Source: Mastigias papua
Taxonomy: Eukaryota > Cnidaria > Scyphozoa > Rhizostomeae > Mastigiidae
Assembly: GCA_964019165.1 (NCBI GenBank)
Contig: OZ025268.1
Location: forward strand, 14,234,859-14,298,858
Direction: 5' to 3'
DNA: 64,000 bases
The stretch's first letter is position 1. The number at the start of each line of letters is the position of its first letter. The position numbers were made by a program, and so were the translations under genes. A model generated the notes under the pieces. It ran no database searches and was not told where the DNA came from. It saw only the letters and a program-made list of their open reading frames with translations. Positions 34,069 to 45,949 of this stretch are shown piece by piece.

Positions 34069-36177
34069 TTATTCAAAGCGTTTTGTGGCCTTGATATATT
34101 CTAGTGTTGCGGTGAGAATGCTAGCATTGGATGTAAGTGACAGGTGCTTATGGCCATAAAGGATAATATCTACTAGTTCATTGTTTGAAGGATTTGCAAG
34201 ACCGTGGGACAACAATATTGCATTCACACGACCGAGAAGACAACACCTCTGTACATCATAAGTATGGCAGAACAGCATATAGTGCTCAGTGTCCTCAACA
34301 CCATCGTTTGACGGACACAAGGGGTTCAATGTATCCTCAAAATTATGCCTAAACTTGTGAAAGTTCAGTTTACTGAGACCAACACGTAGCTGTGTTAATA
34401 TGGATAGACCTTTTGGATCATAAATATTATAGACAGGTTTTGGGGGTGGACGGATAATGGACAATAGCTTTTGTTTAAAGATATGTACAGAGCTAGACTG
34501 TCTAATTTCCGGGTCAAGTCTTTCCATATGAGCATTCAAAATGACACGATGGCTAAATTCACAAATACTATCTGGAATGTGGTATATGACATCGCCGTAA
34601 TCTAGGTGTGGTCGAATGTAATGCTTATACATATCATTTAAAGTGTGACGTGGCAAATATTTTGATAGAAATTTCAACATTCCAATTCCTTGTCTGCATT
34701 TTGAAATGACGGATTTTACATGGCTGGCAAAGGACAGTTTGGAGTCGAGAATGACTCCAAGATGCTTTTGCTCGCGAACGCTTTTAACAGGAGCATTTTT
34801 GAAGAATATGGGTGGGTGGTTTCTTGGGCATCTTTTCTTGGAAAAGATTACCTCGACAGCTTGCTTACTAGGGTCTGGATTGAAGGACATTCTCCATTTA
34901 GTGGCACATAGGTTTATCAATTCCAAGTCATGATTTAAATTTTCAGCGGCTGTTGTTGGTTCGTGGAAAACAGTAAAGATTGAAGTATCATCAGCAAACA
35001 ATTTCACATTACATTTTAGCCCGTCTGTCAGATCGTTGATATAAATTAGGAAAAACAAGGGCCCCAAAATAGAGCCCTGTGGAACCCCAGCTGTTACGGT
35101 ACCCCATCGGGAAGCTTTGCCATTCAGAACAGTACGTTGCATCCTATGGGCGAGGAAACTTTTCATTAACGAAAATAACTTACCTGAAATCCCGCACCGA
35201 TGCAATTTATACAGAAGGCCTTCATGCCAGACCCTGTCAAAAGCTTTTGACATGTCGAGGTAAACAGAGCGAACGTCTAGGGTTGGGTTGCAATCAAAAG
35301 CTTGAAAAATTGAGTTAGTGATAGAAAGAAGCTGATTAACTGCCGAGTCGCCTGGTCGGAAACCTGATTGGTTTGGATTTAATAAGTTATTTGTCTCTAA
35401 GTGATAATAGAGTGTATCAAATATAAGTTTCTCTAATATTTTCCCGAAGACTGGAAGAAGAGAAATTGGGCGATAGTTTTCTTTGCAACTCTTGTGGTTC
35501 TTTTTATGAATCGGGACTATGTTTGCCTTTTTCCACATATCAGGAAATATGCCTTGATTTAAACAATTTTCAAAGATCAGTCTGAGAGGCAATAGGAGTG
35601 CATCATCGCATACTTTGATCATCCGGATTGAAATATCATCCCACCCGTGCGCTTTATTTGGATTTAATGACCTAATAATCCTTAAGATCTTCTCATCGGA
35701 GATGGTAAATTCTGTAAGAGGTGAAGCTATAGGGGAATTGAATTTAGGAATTTCGCTCCCAGTATCAATAGTAGTGCATTGTGCTATAAAGTAATCGTTG
35801 AAAATTTCTGCTTTCGCTGTGAAATTCAAAACAAATATATCATTCTCTAAGAGAGGGGGGATGATTGGTAATTTGGTTTTATTTAATATATGTTTAATCA
35901 GTGACCAGTAGGATTTATTTCTGGTCTCAGAACGTGCAATAGCCGAGCCTGTTTTCATGAAGTAATTATCCTTGGCATCTTCGATCATTTTAGATACACG
36001 GGATATCTTATTGTTCATGGCCTCCAATTTATGACTCGGCCGACCATTTCTAACCAATGATTTATATGCTCGATTCTTTTTCGCAATAAAATTTTTTATA
36101 GACTGTGTTATCCAGGGTGCCTGCCGAGGTCTGATTTTGATTGTTTTGTTTGGTATAAAGTTTGAAAAGATGTTCAA
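34069..36177 (-). CDS. CR1/jockey-like retrotransposon ORF2, RT part
   Basis: 702 codons. The start given is a TTG; in reality this is the continuation of the endonuclease frame. RT blocks in order are YRPISLLPVFGKILEKLI, SGFRPGDSAVNQLL, VYLDMSKAFDRVWHEGLL, GVPQGSILGPLFFLIYIND and the catalytic FADDTSIF. A thumb region follows with LGVILDSKLSF and HIRPHLDYGDVIY. The C-terminal part has FRHNFEDTLNPLC and CPSNDGVEDTEHYMLFC, a probable zinc-binding end. No stops are present inside. It is separated from the endonuclease part by one frame break near 36175. Confidence 0.9.
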   Translation of the reverse strand: MNIFSNFIPNKTIKIRPRQAPWITQSIKNFIAKKNRAYKSLVRNGRPSHKLEAMNNKISRVSKMIEDAKDNYFMKTGSAIARSETRNKSYWSLIKHILNKTKLPIIPPLLENDIFVLNFTAKAEIFNDYFIAQCTTIDTGSEIPKFNSPIASPLTEFTISDEKILRIIRSLNPNKAHGWDDISIRMIKVCDDALLLPLRLIFENCLNQGIFPDMWKKANIVPIHKKNHKSCKENYRPISLLPVFGKILEKLIFDTLYYHLETNNLLNPNQSGFRPGDSAVNQLLSITNSIFQAFDCNPTLDVRSVYLDMSKAFDRVWHEGLLYKLHRCGISGKLFSLMKSFLAHRMQRTVLNGKASRWGTVTAGVPQGSILGPLFFLIYINDLTDGLKCNVKLFADDTSIFTVFHEPTTAAENLNHDLELINLCATKWRMSFNPDPSKQAVEVIFSKKRCPRNHPPIFFKNAPVKSVREQKHLGVILDSKLSFASHVKSVISKCRQGIGMLKFLSKYLPRHTLNDMYKHYIRPHLDYGDVIYHIPDSICEFSHRVILNAHMERLDPEIRQSSSVHIFKQKLLSIIRPPPKPVYNIYDPKGLSILTQLRVGLSKLNFHKFRHNFEDTLNPLCPSNDGVEDTEHYMLFCHTYDVQRCCLLGRVNAILLSHGLANPSNNELVDIILYGHKHLSLTSNASILTATLEYIKATKRFE

Positions 36178-37490
36178 GAGAGTTCAGTCAGCAGCTCAAC
36201 TTGTTGGTTAGGACAAGTCAGGTTCTGGATGTTATCACGCCAGCGAAAGTTTTGGATACACTTGCGAATCGCATAGACATTCGCACGATCATAAAACCAG
36301 ACCTTGCGGTAATAGGGAGGTGGTGCTAGATTTTTAACGCTTAGCTCACCGTATACAATTTGATGGTGACATTGCTCATGTAAAGATGGGTGAACACCTG
36401 ATTCTAGAAATAGATTTGGTTGGTCGGTGAAGATAAGATCTATGCAGGATTTAGAATCTCCCATGATATGAGTTGCTTCAGAAATCAGTTGATGCAAACC
36501 AAGCTCGGAGGTGTGCGGCTCAAAAATTTTACCCTCTTCATTTTCGTTATCATTTTCCCACCATTGTGGCGATCTACAGTTGAAATCACCAGTGATGATC
36601 ACGGCATATGGGTTTTCGGCTGACATCCTGGATAACATTACGTCAAACTTTTTTATAAAAATTTCAAATTCAGCTGCGGTCTGACTAGGACTCCTATATA
36701 GGACAGCAAAGAAATATTTCTTCCCGTCAAGCTGGATCTCACTAACTATACATTCTGGAAGGGTGACAAGGTCTGCCCTATTTTTAGCCGGAAAAGATTC
36801 TTTCACATAAAGACCAACGCCTCCGTCTTTTAGGTTTCCCGGATGATTGCTTTTCGTTAGATTGTACCCTCTAAGAGTCAAGTTTCCCTCATCGACGGTG
36901 TTGTCGAGGTGGGTCTCGACGATTCCTATCAGATCATATTTGTATAGAGAATTGTATGCTTCAAGTAGAGAGACACGTATATATTCATGAGCATTAATAC
37001 TATTTAGGTTCCATGAGCAGAATTTTAAGGTTTCCCGATCAGGGCCAGGGTTTTTTTCAATATCAACGCTTAATAAAACATGTTTATAAATTGTCCATTG
37101 CAAGTAAAGCATATAGCAAGTTAAGAATGCTGCATATGAATTGCAGTAGATTAACAAAAAGTCTATAAGCAATTTCCTGTTTACGAGGTAGAAGCTGAGA
37201 AAGCAAATTTTTTTTATTAATTCAAGCGTAATGAAAAGGACTGACTTAGCTGTTGAGTATTTTTCAGCAAAAGTGCGGAAAAAGGAAGAATTTTGGTTAA
37301 TAGAGTATGAAAATACAGAAAGAGGAAGTACCATGACAGAAAGAAAGATGAAAACCATGCAAAATAAGTACAATTGTATAAGTGAGAAGAATTTTGAGAA
37401 ATTCGTGGTAATCGATGCCTGCTTGCTCATAGTGACTGAAGGATGAAAGAGCCCTATAGCTGCTCGCCATTGACAAGTATCAATTAACAT
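36174..37490 (-). CDS. CR1-like ORF2, 2A-like leader and APE endonuclease part
   Basis: 438 codons from ATG 37490 (a second ATG is at 37430). Residues 1-140 are hydrophobic with several possible membrane segments. DIEKNPGP follows at 143-150, matching the 2A ribosome-skipping consensus. The APE-type endonuclease begins directly after it: FCSWNLNSIN, IGIVETHLD, YRSPSQT, IITGDFNCRSPQWW, SCIDLIFT and the LHEQCHHQIV catalytic His block. The stop at 36174 falls in a CTCTCT tract; a shift of two bases there restores the reading into the RT part. If 2A works, the leader and the enzyme are made as two proteins. Confidence 0.85.
   Translation of the reverse strand: MLIDTCQWRAAIGLFHPSVTMSKQASITTNFSKFFSLIQLYLFCMVFIFLSVMVLPLSVFSYSINQNSSFFRTFAEKYSTAKSVLFITLELIKKICFLSFYLVNRKLLIDFLLIYCNSYAAFLTCYMLYLQWTIYKHVLLSVDIEKNPGPDRETLKFCSWNLNSINAHEYIRVSLLEAYNSLYKYDLIGIVETHLDNTVDEGNLTLRGYNLTKSNHPGNLKDGGVGLYVKESFPAKNRADLVTLPECIVSEIQLDGKKYFFAVLYRSPSQTAAEFEIFIKKFDVMLSRMSAENPYAVIITGDFNCRSPQWWENDNENEEGKIFEPHTSELGLHQLISEATHIMGDSKSCIDLIFTDQPNLFLESGVHPSLHEQCHHQIVYGELSVKNLAPPPYYRKVWFYDRANVYAIRKCIQNFRWRDNIQNLTCPNQQVELLTELS
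37041..37064 (-). other. 2A-like ribosome-skipping motif
   Basis: It encodes DIEKNPGP, preceded by an upstream helix-type stretch YKHVLLSV, as in functional 2A peptides. Such motifs are known at the N-termini of APE-type non-LTR elements from several invertebrates. Skipping would occur between Gly149 and Pro150. Confidence 0.8.
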
Positions 37491-37699
37491 TATATACTGT
37501 GGGTCTTTTCAGTCGTATCAAGTGCAATTCTTTGGGCCTATAGAAGTTGGTAGATTTGCCTCTCCTAATTAGAATAGATACGTACATAACTTTACAAATA
37601 CAGAAAGATACACATAACATAAAAATACATGTAGATAAATACAAGCTAATGGTCTCGTATGCTTCATTATAAGCGTACATCGTAGATAATTGTCGCGTT

Positions 37700-38096
37700 T
37701 CCATTGGGGTCTATTTTTCAATAACGGAGGTGTTTTTACAGATCCAGTTCAGTCAGGACAACAAGGGTGAGCTAATCGACTTTGACATTAAGGCTCCTTT
37801 GAAACTACGTGAATAACAACATAGATTAAACAAGTACACCATTATGTTACCCTGCTCCCTTGAGCCTTAGGAAATCAGACTTAGGCAACAAACTAAGGTG
37901 CCTTTGGATATCTATTGGTTTCTAAAGACGCAGCGAGGATCAAATTTAAACAACAAGAAAAGAAGAAAAAAACGAAGAAAATTAAGCTTAAATCAAGTTT
38001 AGAGGGAACAAAAGGACATGAAATAAGGACTTATATGTATGAACGTGTGAACACAAAATATAGAGCTACTATATAAGGGACATATAAGCATTTAAA
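37700..38096. other. Non-coding, nothing recognised
   Basis: A-rich 5' flank of the CR1-like element. No feature supported. Confidence 0.4.
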
Positions 38097-38414
38097 TCAA
38101 ATTTGGGACATTTCCTTGTTCGAATTGAAAAATTTGAAGGAACCATCTTTTAGTTTAAAGCCAAGTCGGCAATTTATGTCAGCAAAAGCAAAGTCGATAT
38201 TTGGGTCAGAATTGGCTTTGCTCTTTGCGTCAGAAAGTAGCTTAGATCTCCTTGGGGTCAGGTCCATAAAGATTTTAACTTTGTCTTGCTCTTTCCTTGC
38301 CCTGTAGACAGCTGTTCTGCTTTCCCAGCTAGTGAATTTGACAATCATTGCTCTGCTTTGCTCTTTTCCAGTCTTCCCATTGTCCACCAAAAGCTCAAAG
38401 GATATTGTTTTCAA
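38097..38414 (-). pseudogene. Fragment of a retrotransposon ORF1-like protein
   Basis: A 105-codon frame with AMIVKFTSWESRTAVYRAR, KVKIFMDLTPRRSKLL and IDFAFADINCRLGFKL. This resembles the carboxy-terminal nucleic-acid-binding region of L1-type ORF1 proteins common in marine invertebrates. It is a solitary fragment; the family call rests on remembered motif similarity. Confidence 0.45.
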
Positions 38415-38774
38415 TATCTGGATGTACAGTACGAATCATTTGCTATTTCTTGTAGTAAAATAATAAGCTAGTAATGTTTTTAAACTTCATTTCATTTATC
38501 AGCAATTTGAAAGTTACAATTATACATCTCACTACTTAACAGGCAATATGTAATTGGCATGTCTGCATAAATAAAATTGTATAGTACAATAATATTGAAG
38601 TAACATACAATAAAAGAACGAATATTTACTGAAGAGAAAAAGACAAAGGAAAATAAGGTTAAAAAAAGAAGACGGAAAAACGAGACAAATTCAATTAAAA
38701 TTTTAATAGTTCGGGGTTTGTCCACGCTTTGTTTCTTCTGCAAAATACATAGTATTTGCACCTCACTGCAATGT

Positions 38775-39130
38775 TCATAATCTTTTTATGATTGCTTTTT
38801 GTGTACTATTGTAGATGCCTAACTCTTTCATCATGTATAGAAGCGAATCAGATGAAGATTCAAGAATGCCAAGAGCGCCCATAGAAATATTTACGAAGTT
38901 GATCTCATGATATCGTGGTTTTAAGTCGAGCAAAAGGGGCCTATACTTAGTAGCTTTGCGATTACTATTATTTTCTATATTTGTTTCAAATCCAACCGGT
39001 AATTCTAAGAAATAAAGAAAATTGTCTGGAGCAATCAAGGCAACATCGGGCCGAGGAGAATCACCAGTGATAAGAGGAGATTTGAAAAAAGGGAGATCAG
39101 CATATACAACGCAGTGCTGTACAGAAGAAA
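38775..39130 (-). pseudogene. Restriction-like endonuclease domain fragment
   Basis: It reads LITGDSPRPDVALIAPDN, LYFLELPVGFETN, NRKATKYRPLLLDL and NFVNISMGALGI, related to 13640-13912 and 53881-54273. The catalytic-type PD...E spacing is kept, but no RT is attached and the carboxy end is cut. It points away from the R2-like relic that begins just to its right. Confidence 0.55.
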
Positions 39131-39174
39131 ATTATTTGACCATGAACAGTAAAGCAGAATTGTGAACAGTAAAA

Positions 39175-42100
39175 CAAAATTGTGAAGCCAAAGTTATGGA
39201 CAGTGCCTAATAAAGCGGTTTCAAGTACTGGTATACCCAGGGTGGTTTTGCAAGATCAGCATGCAAAGTCTATAAAATATCCCAGATGGCATGTGTAACT
39301 TTGAACGCCTCTGACAGTCATGTTGGGCTCCTGGCCGTCACTTGGCAAAACCGTTTAGAACTAACAGGAGAAGGGGCGTAAGGCGAATAACTGGTGCCTT
39401 TAAATAACCGGTGCTTCGAGTAGGGTGGACTCGTTTGCTTTGGCCAGCAACCATTCCTTGAGAAGAAAACTCTGATTCTAAACCAGGGTAGATAGGACTC
39501 TTGAGCTTTGGCTACCTATCTAGTGGAGGCAACACGAAAAATGATACCCGCAACTCAAAGTGTTAGCCGTGCTGAGGAGTGGATGGCCGCTGCGTTATGA
39601 GGTCACAAACGGTGCTTGATTGGAAGTGGCGAACTCAATCAGTAATACCCAGAGAGCTGGGCAACTGTGGATGGATTTCATTTTACCCATCCACAAAAGA
39701 TTTTACTTATATGGGAGATTTAGATAACAATCAACTTCGAATAACCAACCACTTGAGGACAACAGAGCACTTCAGAGAATTACAGTGACAGGATCAATTC
39801 CAGTTGTCTCCAATGGAGAAGCTCAAGCAAAACATCATTTATCAACGTACACGGAAGATGAGTAAAGATGGTGATTAGAATAGAAGATGAAGAAAGGCGA
39901 AAAGGATCAGGATTCATGCAAAGGTTGAAAGTTCGATGAGGTCAACAACATCCAGAAAGGACAAATGTTTCCAAGCAAAATTTATGGGACAATGCAGCAA
40001 GATTTAGGGCTGAGATAAAGTATATAGGAATTGCAGAAAGTGCAAGTATGACCATAGATGCAATCGAGAGGATAACAACTAACAAAATGAAGCTAAATTT
40101 ACTTAGGATAGAAAAAGTTGAAAGAGAAAAAGGAAGAGGGTTTATGAAAAGGATGAAGAAGGTGCGGGATATTATTTATTAGGATTGGCCATTAAGTGCA
40201 CAATGTTTAAGAGATAATGCAGCCAGATTTCATAGTGATAAAGCATTAATGAATTTGTTACTAGTTAGAGATTAATGTACAGCATTGGGAGAATTACGAG
40301 AAGAGAATGAATTCAGTAGTGATGTAAATATTCGTACAAGCAGAAGTACAGCTATAGTTAATATTGTCGGGGAAATGGAAAGTGAAACAGTAGATCACAC
40401 TGAAAAGCATGGAAATCAAGGCGAAGAGAGCAAAGAATTTGTAGATATGAGAAGAACATTCATGGAAACTTTACAAAAGCTAAAAATTAATACGAATAGC
40501 CATATAGAAGAAGAAGAGCGGCTAATGAAGCTAAGCATGAAGATAACTAAAGAGGAGTTTGATAATGCAAACAAGATAATAAAAAATTACTTAGGTGAGA
40601 CAGATGACACATGCAAGGTTATAGATGCAGTATATGCAATGGGCAGAACAATGGAAAAAAGGACTGGTATAAGGAGAGAGAAAGGACCAAACACTAAGCA
40701 AGGTAGTTGTATGAGAATAATCAATAGGGGTTAAAACAGAAGGATAGAGATGAAAGAGAAGCAATTGAAGGAATGAAGACAAATGGTGGCATGGATAGGA
40801 AATGAAACATTTAGGCGAGATAATAAATGCAAAGCTACAGAAAAGGAATTGAAAATAGTCGCAAAGGTAATGCAGAAAGCACGTAGCTCACTAAGCAATA
40901 AAGCAAGTTTATTCAAAGAGAAGGAAATATGGCTTGATGAATTGAGATATATGAAAGCTGAATTGAATAAGGTAGGAACGAGAGATGCAAAAGTACGGAA
41001 CAATAGGATGTTTAAGGAGGACGAGGGAAGATTTTACACGAGCATTAATTGTATAAATGATAAGAAGGGTGTAGTTCCAGGCATGGAAAAATTTGTCGCT
41101 TTATGAGCTGAAATATGGGAGGACGAAACTAAAACACCGCATAAGAGATGGATGGACAACGTCTCAGAGAAGATAAAGGCAACTGTGCAGCAGGCGGGGT
41201 GGCTTACACTTGGAAGGACAATTCTACTTCCAAAGACAGAAGATTTCAGTCACGAGAAAGACTATCGACCAATTGCAAGTCTGAATACCTGTTATAAGAC
41301 TTTTTCAGGAATGATAGGAAAACATATGAAAACACATGCAAATAAAAATGGATTGTAGGATAAAGGACAATTGGGGACATGCCCTGGGGTGTTGGGAATA
41401 GTAGATCAGCTGTTAGTAAATAATGCCGTAATGGATGAGGTGAGAAATAACAAGAGAAATCTGGCAGTAGCGTTTTATGATTACCAAAAGGCATACGATA
41501 TGGTGAGACACGATTGGATGCTTAGAGTGTACGAATGGATGGGTATACTGGCAAGCATTTTGAATATTTTAAAAAAGTTGATGTCTGGATAGAAATCTAG
41601 GCTGGAGCTTAATGAAGGGGGTAAATTGCAAGTTAGTCGTTGGATTAAGATTTCGAAAGACTTTTTACAAGGAGATAGCTATTCGTCAGTTGGTTTCTGT
41701 TTGACCGAAGCACCGGCAGCAATGCTTTTAGAGGAGACGGGTGGCTATAGGATGGGTCTACCCGGAGAGAGGATGATTAAAAGAATACACAGTTTATTTA
41801 TAGACGATTTGAAGGTGTACCAGGAGAGCCATAAAAAACTGGAGATAGTTAATGAGATAATCGTGAAAGTAAGCAGTGACACGGGAGCATGCTATGGCGT
41901 TAAGACAAAGGAATGGGATTGGATATGTTGCAAGAGGAAATGAGAGCACTGGATTCTAATGAGAATGAGATTTATAAGTTTTTAGGCTGTGAGCAAGGAG
42001 ATAAAATTGATGTGAAGAGAGTGATAGAAAGAGTCAAGAAACAGGAAAGAGACGGACAGAACATCTTGTAAACCTTAACCTGAATGATGGAAATTTATTG

Positions 42101-43300
42101 AAAGCCATAAATTTCAGAGTGATACTAGTGGCTGGATATATTATGAATGTTTGTAATTTACAAAAAGGAGATTAGAAGAGTTAGATAAGAGTGTAAAAGC
42201 TATATTGAGATATAAGGGTTTCCAAGTAAGACAAGCTAGTGACTAAAGACTGTATGTGAAAAAAGTAGATTGTAGAAGAGAACGAAAACGCTTTAAAGAG
42301 GTATATGATGAAACAAAGGTACGGGTAGCTTGCTTTATAGTCACATCGACAAATATATGGATTAAAGCAGCTTGGGAATACGAACAAGGAATTTACATCG
42401 ATTAAGAGAGAGGCGAAAGGAGTGATGAAGAAGGTACATGAGGACGTTGAATTTGAGATAGAAAGCGTAAGGATTAGGTCTGAACAGCATGAGAATTGGA
42501 GAGCTGTATGGGAAACGTTAAGGAGGATGATCAATGAAAGTACAAAGCGATATAATGACAGTTTTAGGAGCAAAATTCTGCTTAGCAAGATGCTACTAGG
42601 ATTTGACAAGTGTGATTATGGGTGGTTGAGGTGTAATTCAGACCCTAGGAAGACGGCTTCGATTTTCAGTCTGCAGGAGCAAATGGTGGAAACACGGTCA
42701 TGGAAGAAACTGAGAAGGTTTATTAGCGAGGAATGTTGTAGACTTTGCGGAGAGTCTAGAGAGACTGTACAGCATTTGATAGCTGGGTTCCAGAAGCTGG
42801 CTGGGTTTGAATATGTTAGAAGACTCGATAATGCCTTAAAAATTCTTGCAGTGCAATGATACATTAAGAACTGCTTGCTACCGAAAGCAACAAAATGGTA
42901 TATTGACAGATGGGAAAAAGGAAAGGTTATAGAACTTGGTGGAAAGAAACTACTGTGGGACTGGGAATATAAAATGAGAGCGACTTGCACAGCTAGACGA
43001 CCAGATCTGACCCTCGAGGATAATGAGAAGAATGAGATATATATTGTAAATATGGCATGCCTTAGAGAAAACAACAGAGTAAATAAGCGACTGGAGAAAA
43101 TTCAAAAATACCATCAGTTATATTTCGAATTAAGGGAGAAGAGGAGTTCGTACAAAATACTATTCATACCAGCAGTTATAGGATGCTTAGGCGGGGAAGT
43201 TGGGCAGTTAGAGGGAGATTTTTGCCATTTAATACTGGACAGTAATGAAGGCAGCAGGATAGTATGTGAAATGCAAAAGACTGTATTATGAGAGGGTGAG
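39175..43300 (+). pseudogene. R2-like non-LTR retrotransposon relic, nearly full length
   Basis: The 5' leader with GTGCCTTTAAATAACCGGTG lies at about 39390-39415. An N-terminal region follows (about 39640-40270, DNAARF block), then a long charged linker (40285-41100). RT blocks are YRPIASLNTCYKTFSGM, NLAVAFYDYQKAYDMVRHDW, FLQGDSYSSVGF and an intact catalytic HSLFIDDLKVY at about 41800. The carboxy region carries a Cys-His knuckle (CRLCGESRETVQHLIAG near 42740). Last is a restriction-like endonuclease block (ARRPDLTLEDNEKNEIYIVNM, then KIQKYHQLYFEL and VIGCLGGEVGQL) ending at about 43291. Many stops and frameshifts make it inactive, but it shows the family's complete domain order. Confidence 0.8.
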
Positions 43301-43657
43301 ACCATCATTAGAAAAATGTTTTCCGGACTGATATTATGACTGCTCTGTAAATAAGCTACCAAATTTTGCTAGCTATTGCTTTCTCTCCCTTTCTCACTGT
43401 TTTGCAAGCTTTGGTAATTAATTCCCTCGCTAATTATTTTAGATTCAAAGAGCTGTTCAGCCCGATGCCAATATATTTGGAAATTGTGATATGCCATAAG
43501 TTGGAGTCTTGATACACGACCCTCAAGCTTCCATATCGCTTCGCTATCCTCTGGGATGTTCCAGGCAGGAGGGCTGGATTTTTCCTTTATTAAGATTAAT
43601 TACTGGAGCATTTTGATCTAGCCTGCCTACGTTAGCATTTATGCTAACCAATCGCCA

Positions 43658-43905
43658 TTGAAGAAGGCATTATAGCCGAAACATAGAGAAATCCCTAGAT
43701 GCGTTGAGGGACTCACGGTAGAATAACCTTAAGATTCCACCGCTATTCTTTTATGCCTGGATGGCGCAATTGATTAGCACAGGAGTCTTCTGCTGATCTA
43801 AACATCGTGAGTTCGAATCCGCACTGGGGCCAAAATAAATTTTCCAATTGTGGTAGCCCACTCATGACTTAGTATTTACCTATGTCAGCCTTAGCCGAAT
43901 TAATT
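43658..43905 (+). mobile_element. 264-bp-type hammerhead/tRNA-like unit, third copy
   Basis: Same order as 23239-23715: a hammerhead-like core with TTGAAGA instead of CTGAAGA (43658-43683), the GATGCGTTGAGGGACTCACG segment, a tRNA-like part (43755-43831, with a 3-nt CTG insertion at the anticodon) and the tail ending in (TA)n. It differs at several positions from the 23-kb copies, so it is an independent and older insertion. Confidence 0.7.
43755..43831 (+). tRNA. tRNA-like segment in third 264-bp-type unit (degenerate)
   Basis: A-box and B-box sequences are the same as at 23310-23383. The extra trinucleotide in the anticodon loop rules out a working tRNA. Confidence 0.45.
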
Positions 43906-44428
<523 letters not shown>

Positions 44429-44654
44429 TGCAGGGCAGTATAGAAATCAGTTCTTAGCTGCATACTTTACCCTGCTTAAAGCATTCAAAATGAAATGAAA
44501 ATATAGATGACAGGCAAAAACAATAGATTACGAGAAAAAAATTTGGAACGCTGTAAAAGAACCAATATTTCAAAAGGTAACTTGAAGCAAGAATGGCAAG
44601 CTCCTTTCATCTAATGAAGAGATCTGAGTGCTTTCTCGCTGTTTTCAAAACATC

Positions 44655-45154
44655 ATGAGTGATTTTGATATTGACCCGCATTATAGGGAGTTTATGAGCC
44701 ACTCTCAAAAGATCAAATGGTTGGATGTAAGTATCACCCATCTATAAGGAGGATAGTTCAACACGTAAACGGTAGTACCTTTAAGTTCTCTAATGAGCCC
44801 AACTGAGGTCGTAAACTTGATAAACACAAATCCAATTGTGGAATTATTCCAACTGGTATCCCAAAAGCAGTGAGAAAAGTAGTTTGCCCCTACCCAGCTG
44901 ATGCAATCTATTCTCCGATTTATGATGGCAAGTTTCCAGAGGAACTGAACATAGCTGATCTTAGTCCAGTAGAAAAAGTGATGATCCAGCCCTCAAGGGA
45001 AGTTTTATACCTACAATCGTTGCCAAAATTACTTGCAACACAACACATTTCCGATTCATCATTGGTCTATGTGACAAGCGGTAAACATGGAAGCTTTAAA
45101 AGAAAGCTTAAGGGTGCCTTAAACTTTCCTATTTTTCATTACTTTATAAAGTAA
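44655..45154 (+). pseudogene. Possible Helitron-associated protein fragment
   Basis: Broken frames precede an open stretch (44870-45154) with YDGKFPEELNIADLSPVEKV, then GKHGSFKRKLKGALNFPI. The order 'leucine-rich LSxVE, gap, GxxxxKGxxxNFP' resembles the N-terminal region that precedes PIF1-type Helitron helicases. No helicase or Rep motif follows, so the call is tentative. Confidence 0.3.
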
Positions 45155-45949
45155 ACAATAATGTTATAAAAAAATTAATTGTAATTGTAATTAAACAATA
45201 ATTTTGCAAAAAATTAATTTTTGCTTTAACTTTTTGGCAATATAGCTGCTCAGTCCACTTGATTTCAGTGCCGGATGTAAAATGCATTTACCTTATTCAC
45301 AATGCTGCTACTTTGAATCTATATGGAAATAATTAAAAGAAAATTGCTTAGAACCTTTGAGCTAATATCAAAGAGTACTGTAAGTAAAGGTAGATTGAGT
45401 CATCCTGCAAACTCTGCAAATGTATTTACTGAATTGTATAAAAGATGTAAATTTTAACAATTGTCATCTTTTCTCGATTCATAGCTAATTATATTTTAAT
45501 AAGATCAGTGAGGTCTCACTTCGGCTTCGGTTTAATGTAAACTATAAAATTATCACTAGCCCTTTTAGTTTGAGGAAAGTTATGCATGTTAACTCTGAGT
45601 TAATGCTCCATAAAGGGTGTTAAATAAGTGGCACTAAATATTCTGTCCGACACAAAAATCAATTACAACGCAACAACTTATAACAATGAGAAAATTAAAG
45701 ATTTGACGTTTTTCCCAAACTTTGCAATGTAATTGATTCCAAAGTTTTTTACGTGCTCGAAAGTTCTCTACTTTTATGAAGACATGGAAGAAGTGCAAGT
45801 CAAACGACGTGGTAGGCTGATTTACTTTTTTGGTGTATTTAGGAAGAGTATGAGATTTCCAAAAGACAGTTGACATTTGAACTAAGATTTTATAAGACGA
45901 AAATATTTAATAGTTTCGGACGCCCAAGAAAGGAGAGTATTTTGGATTA

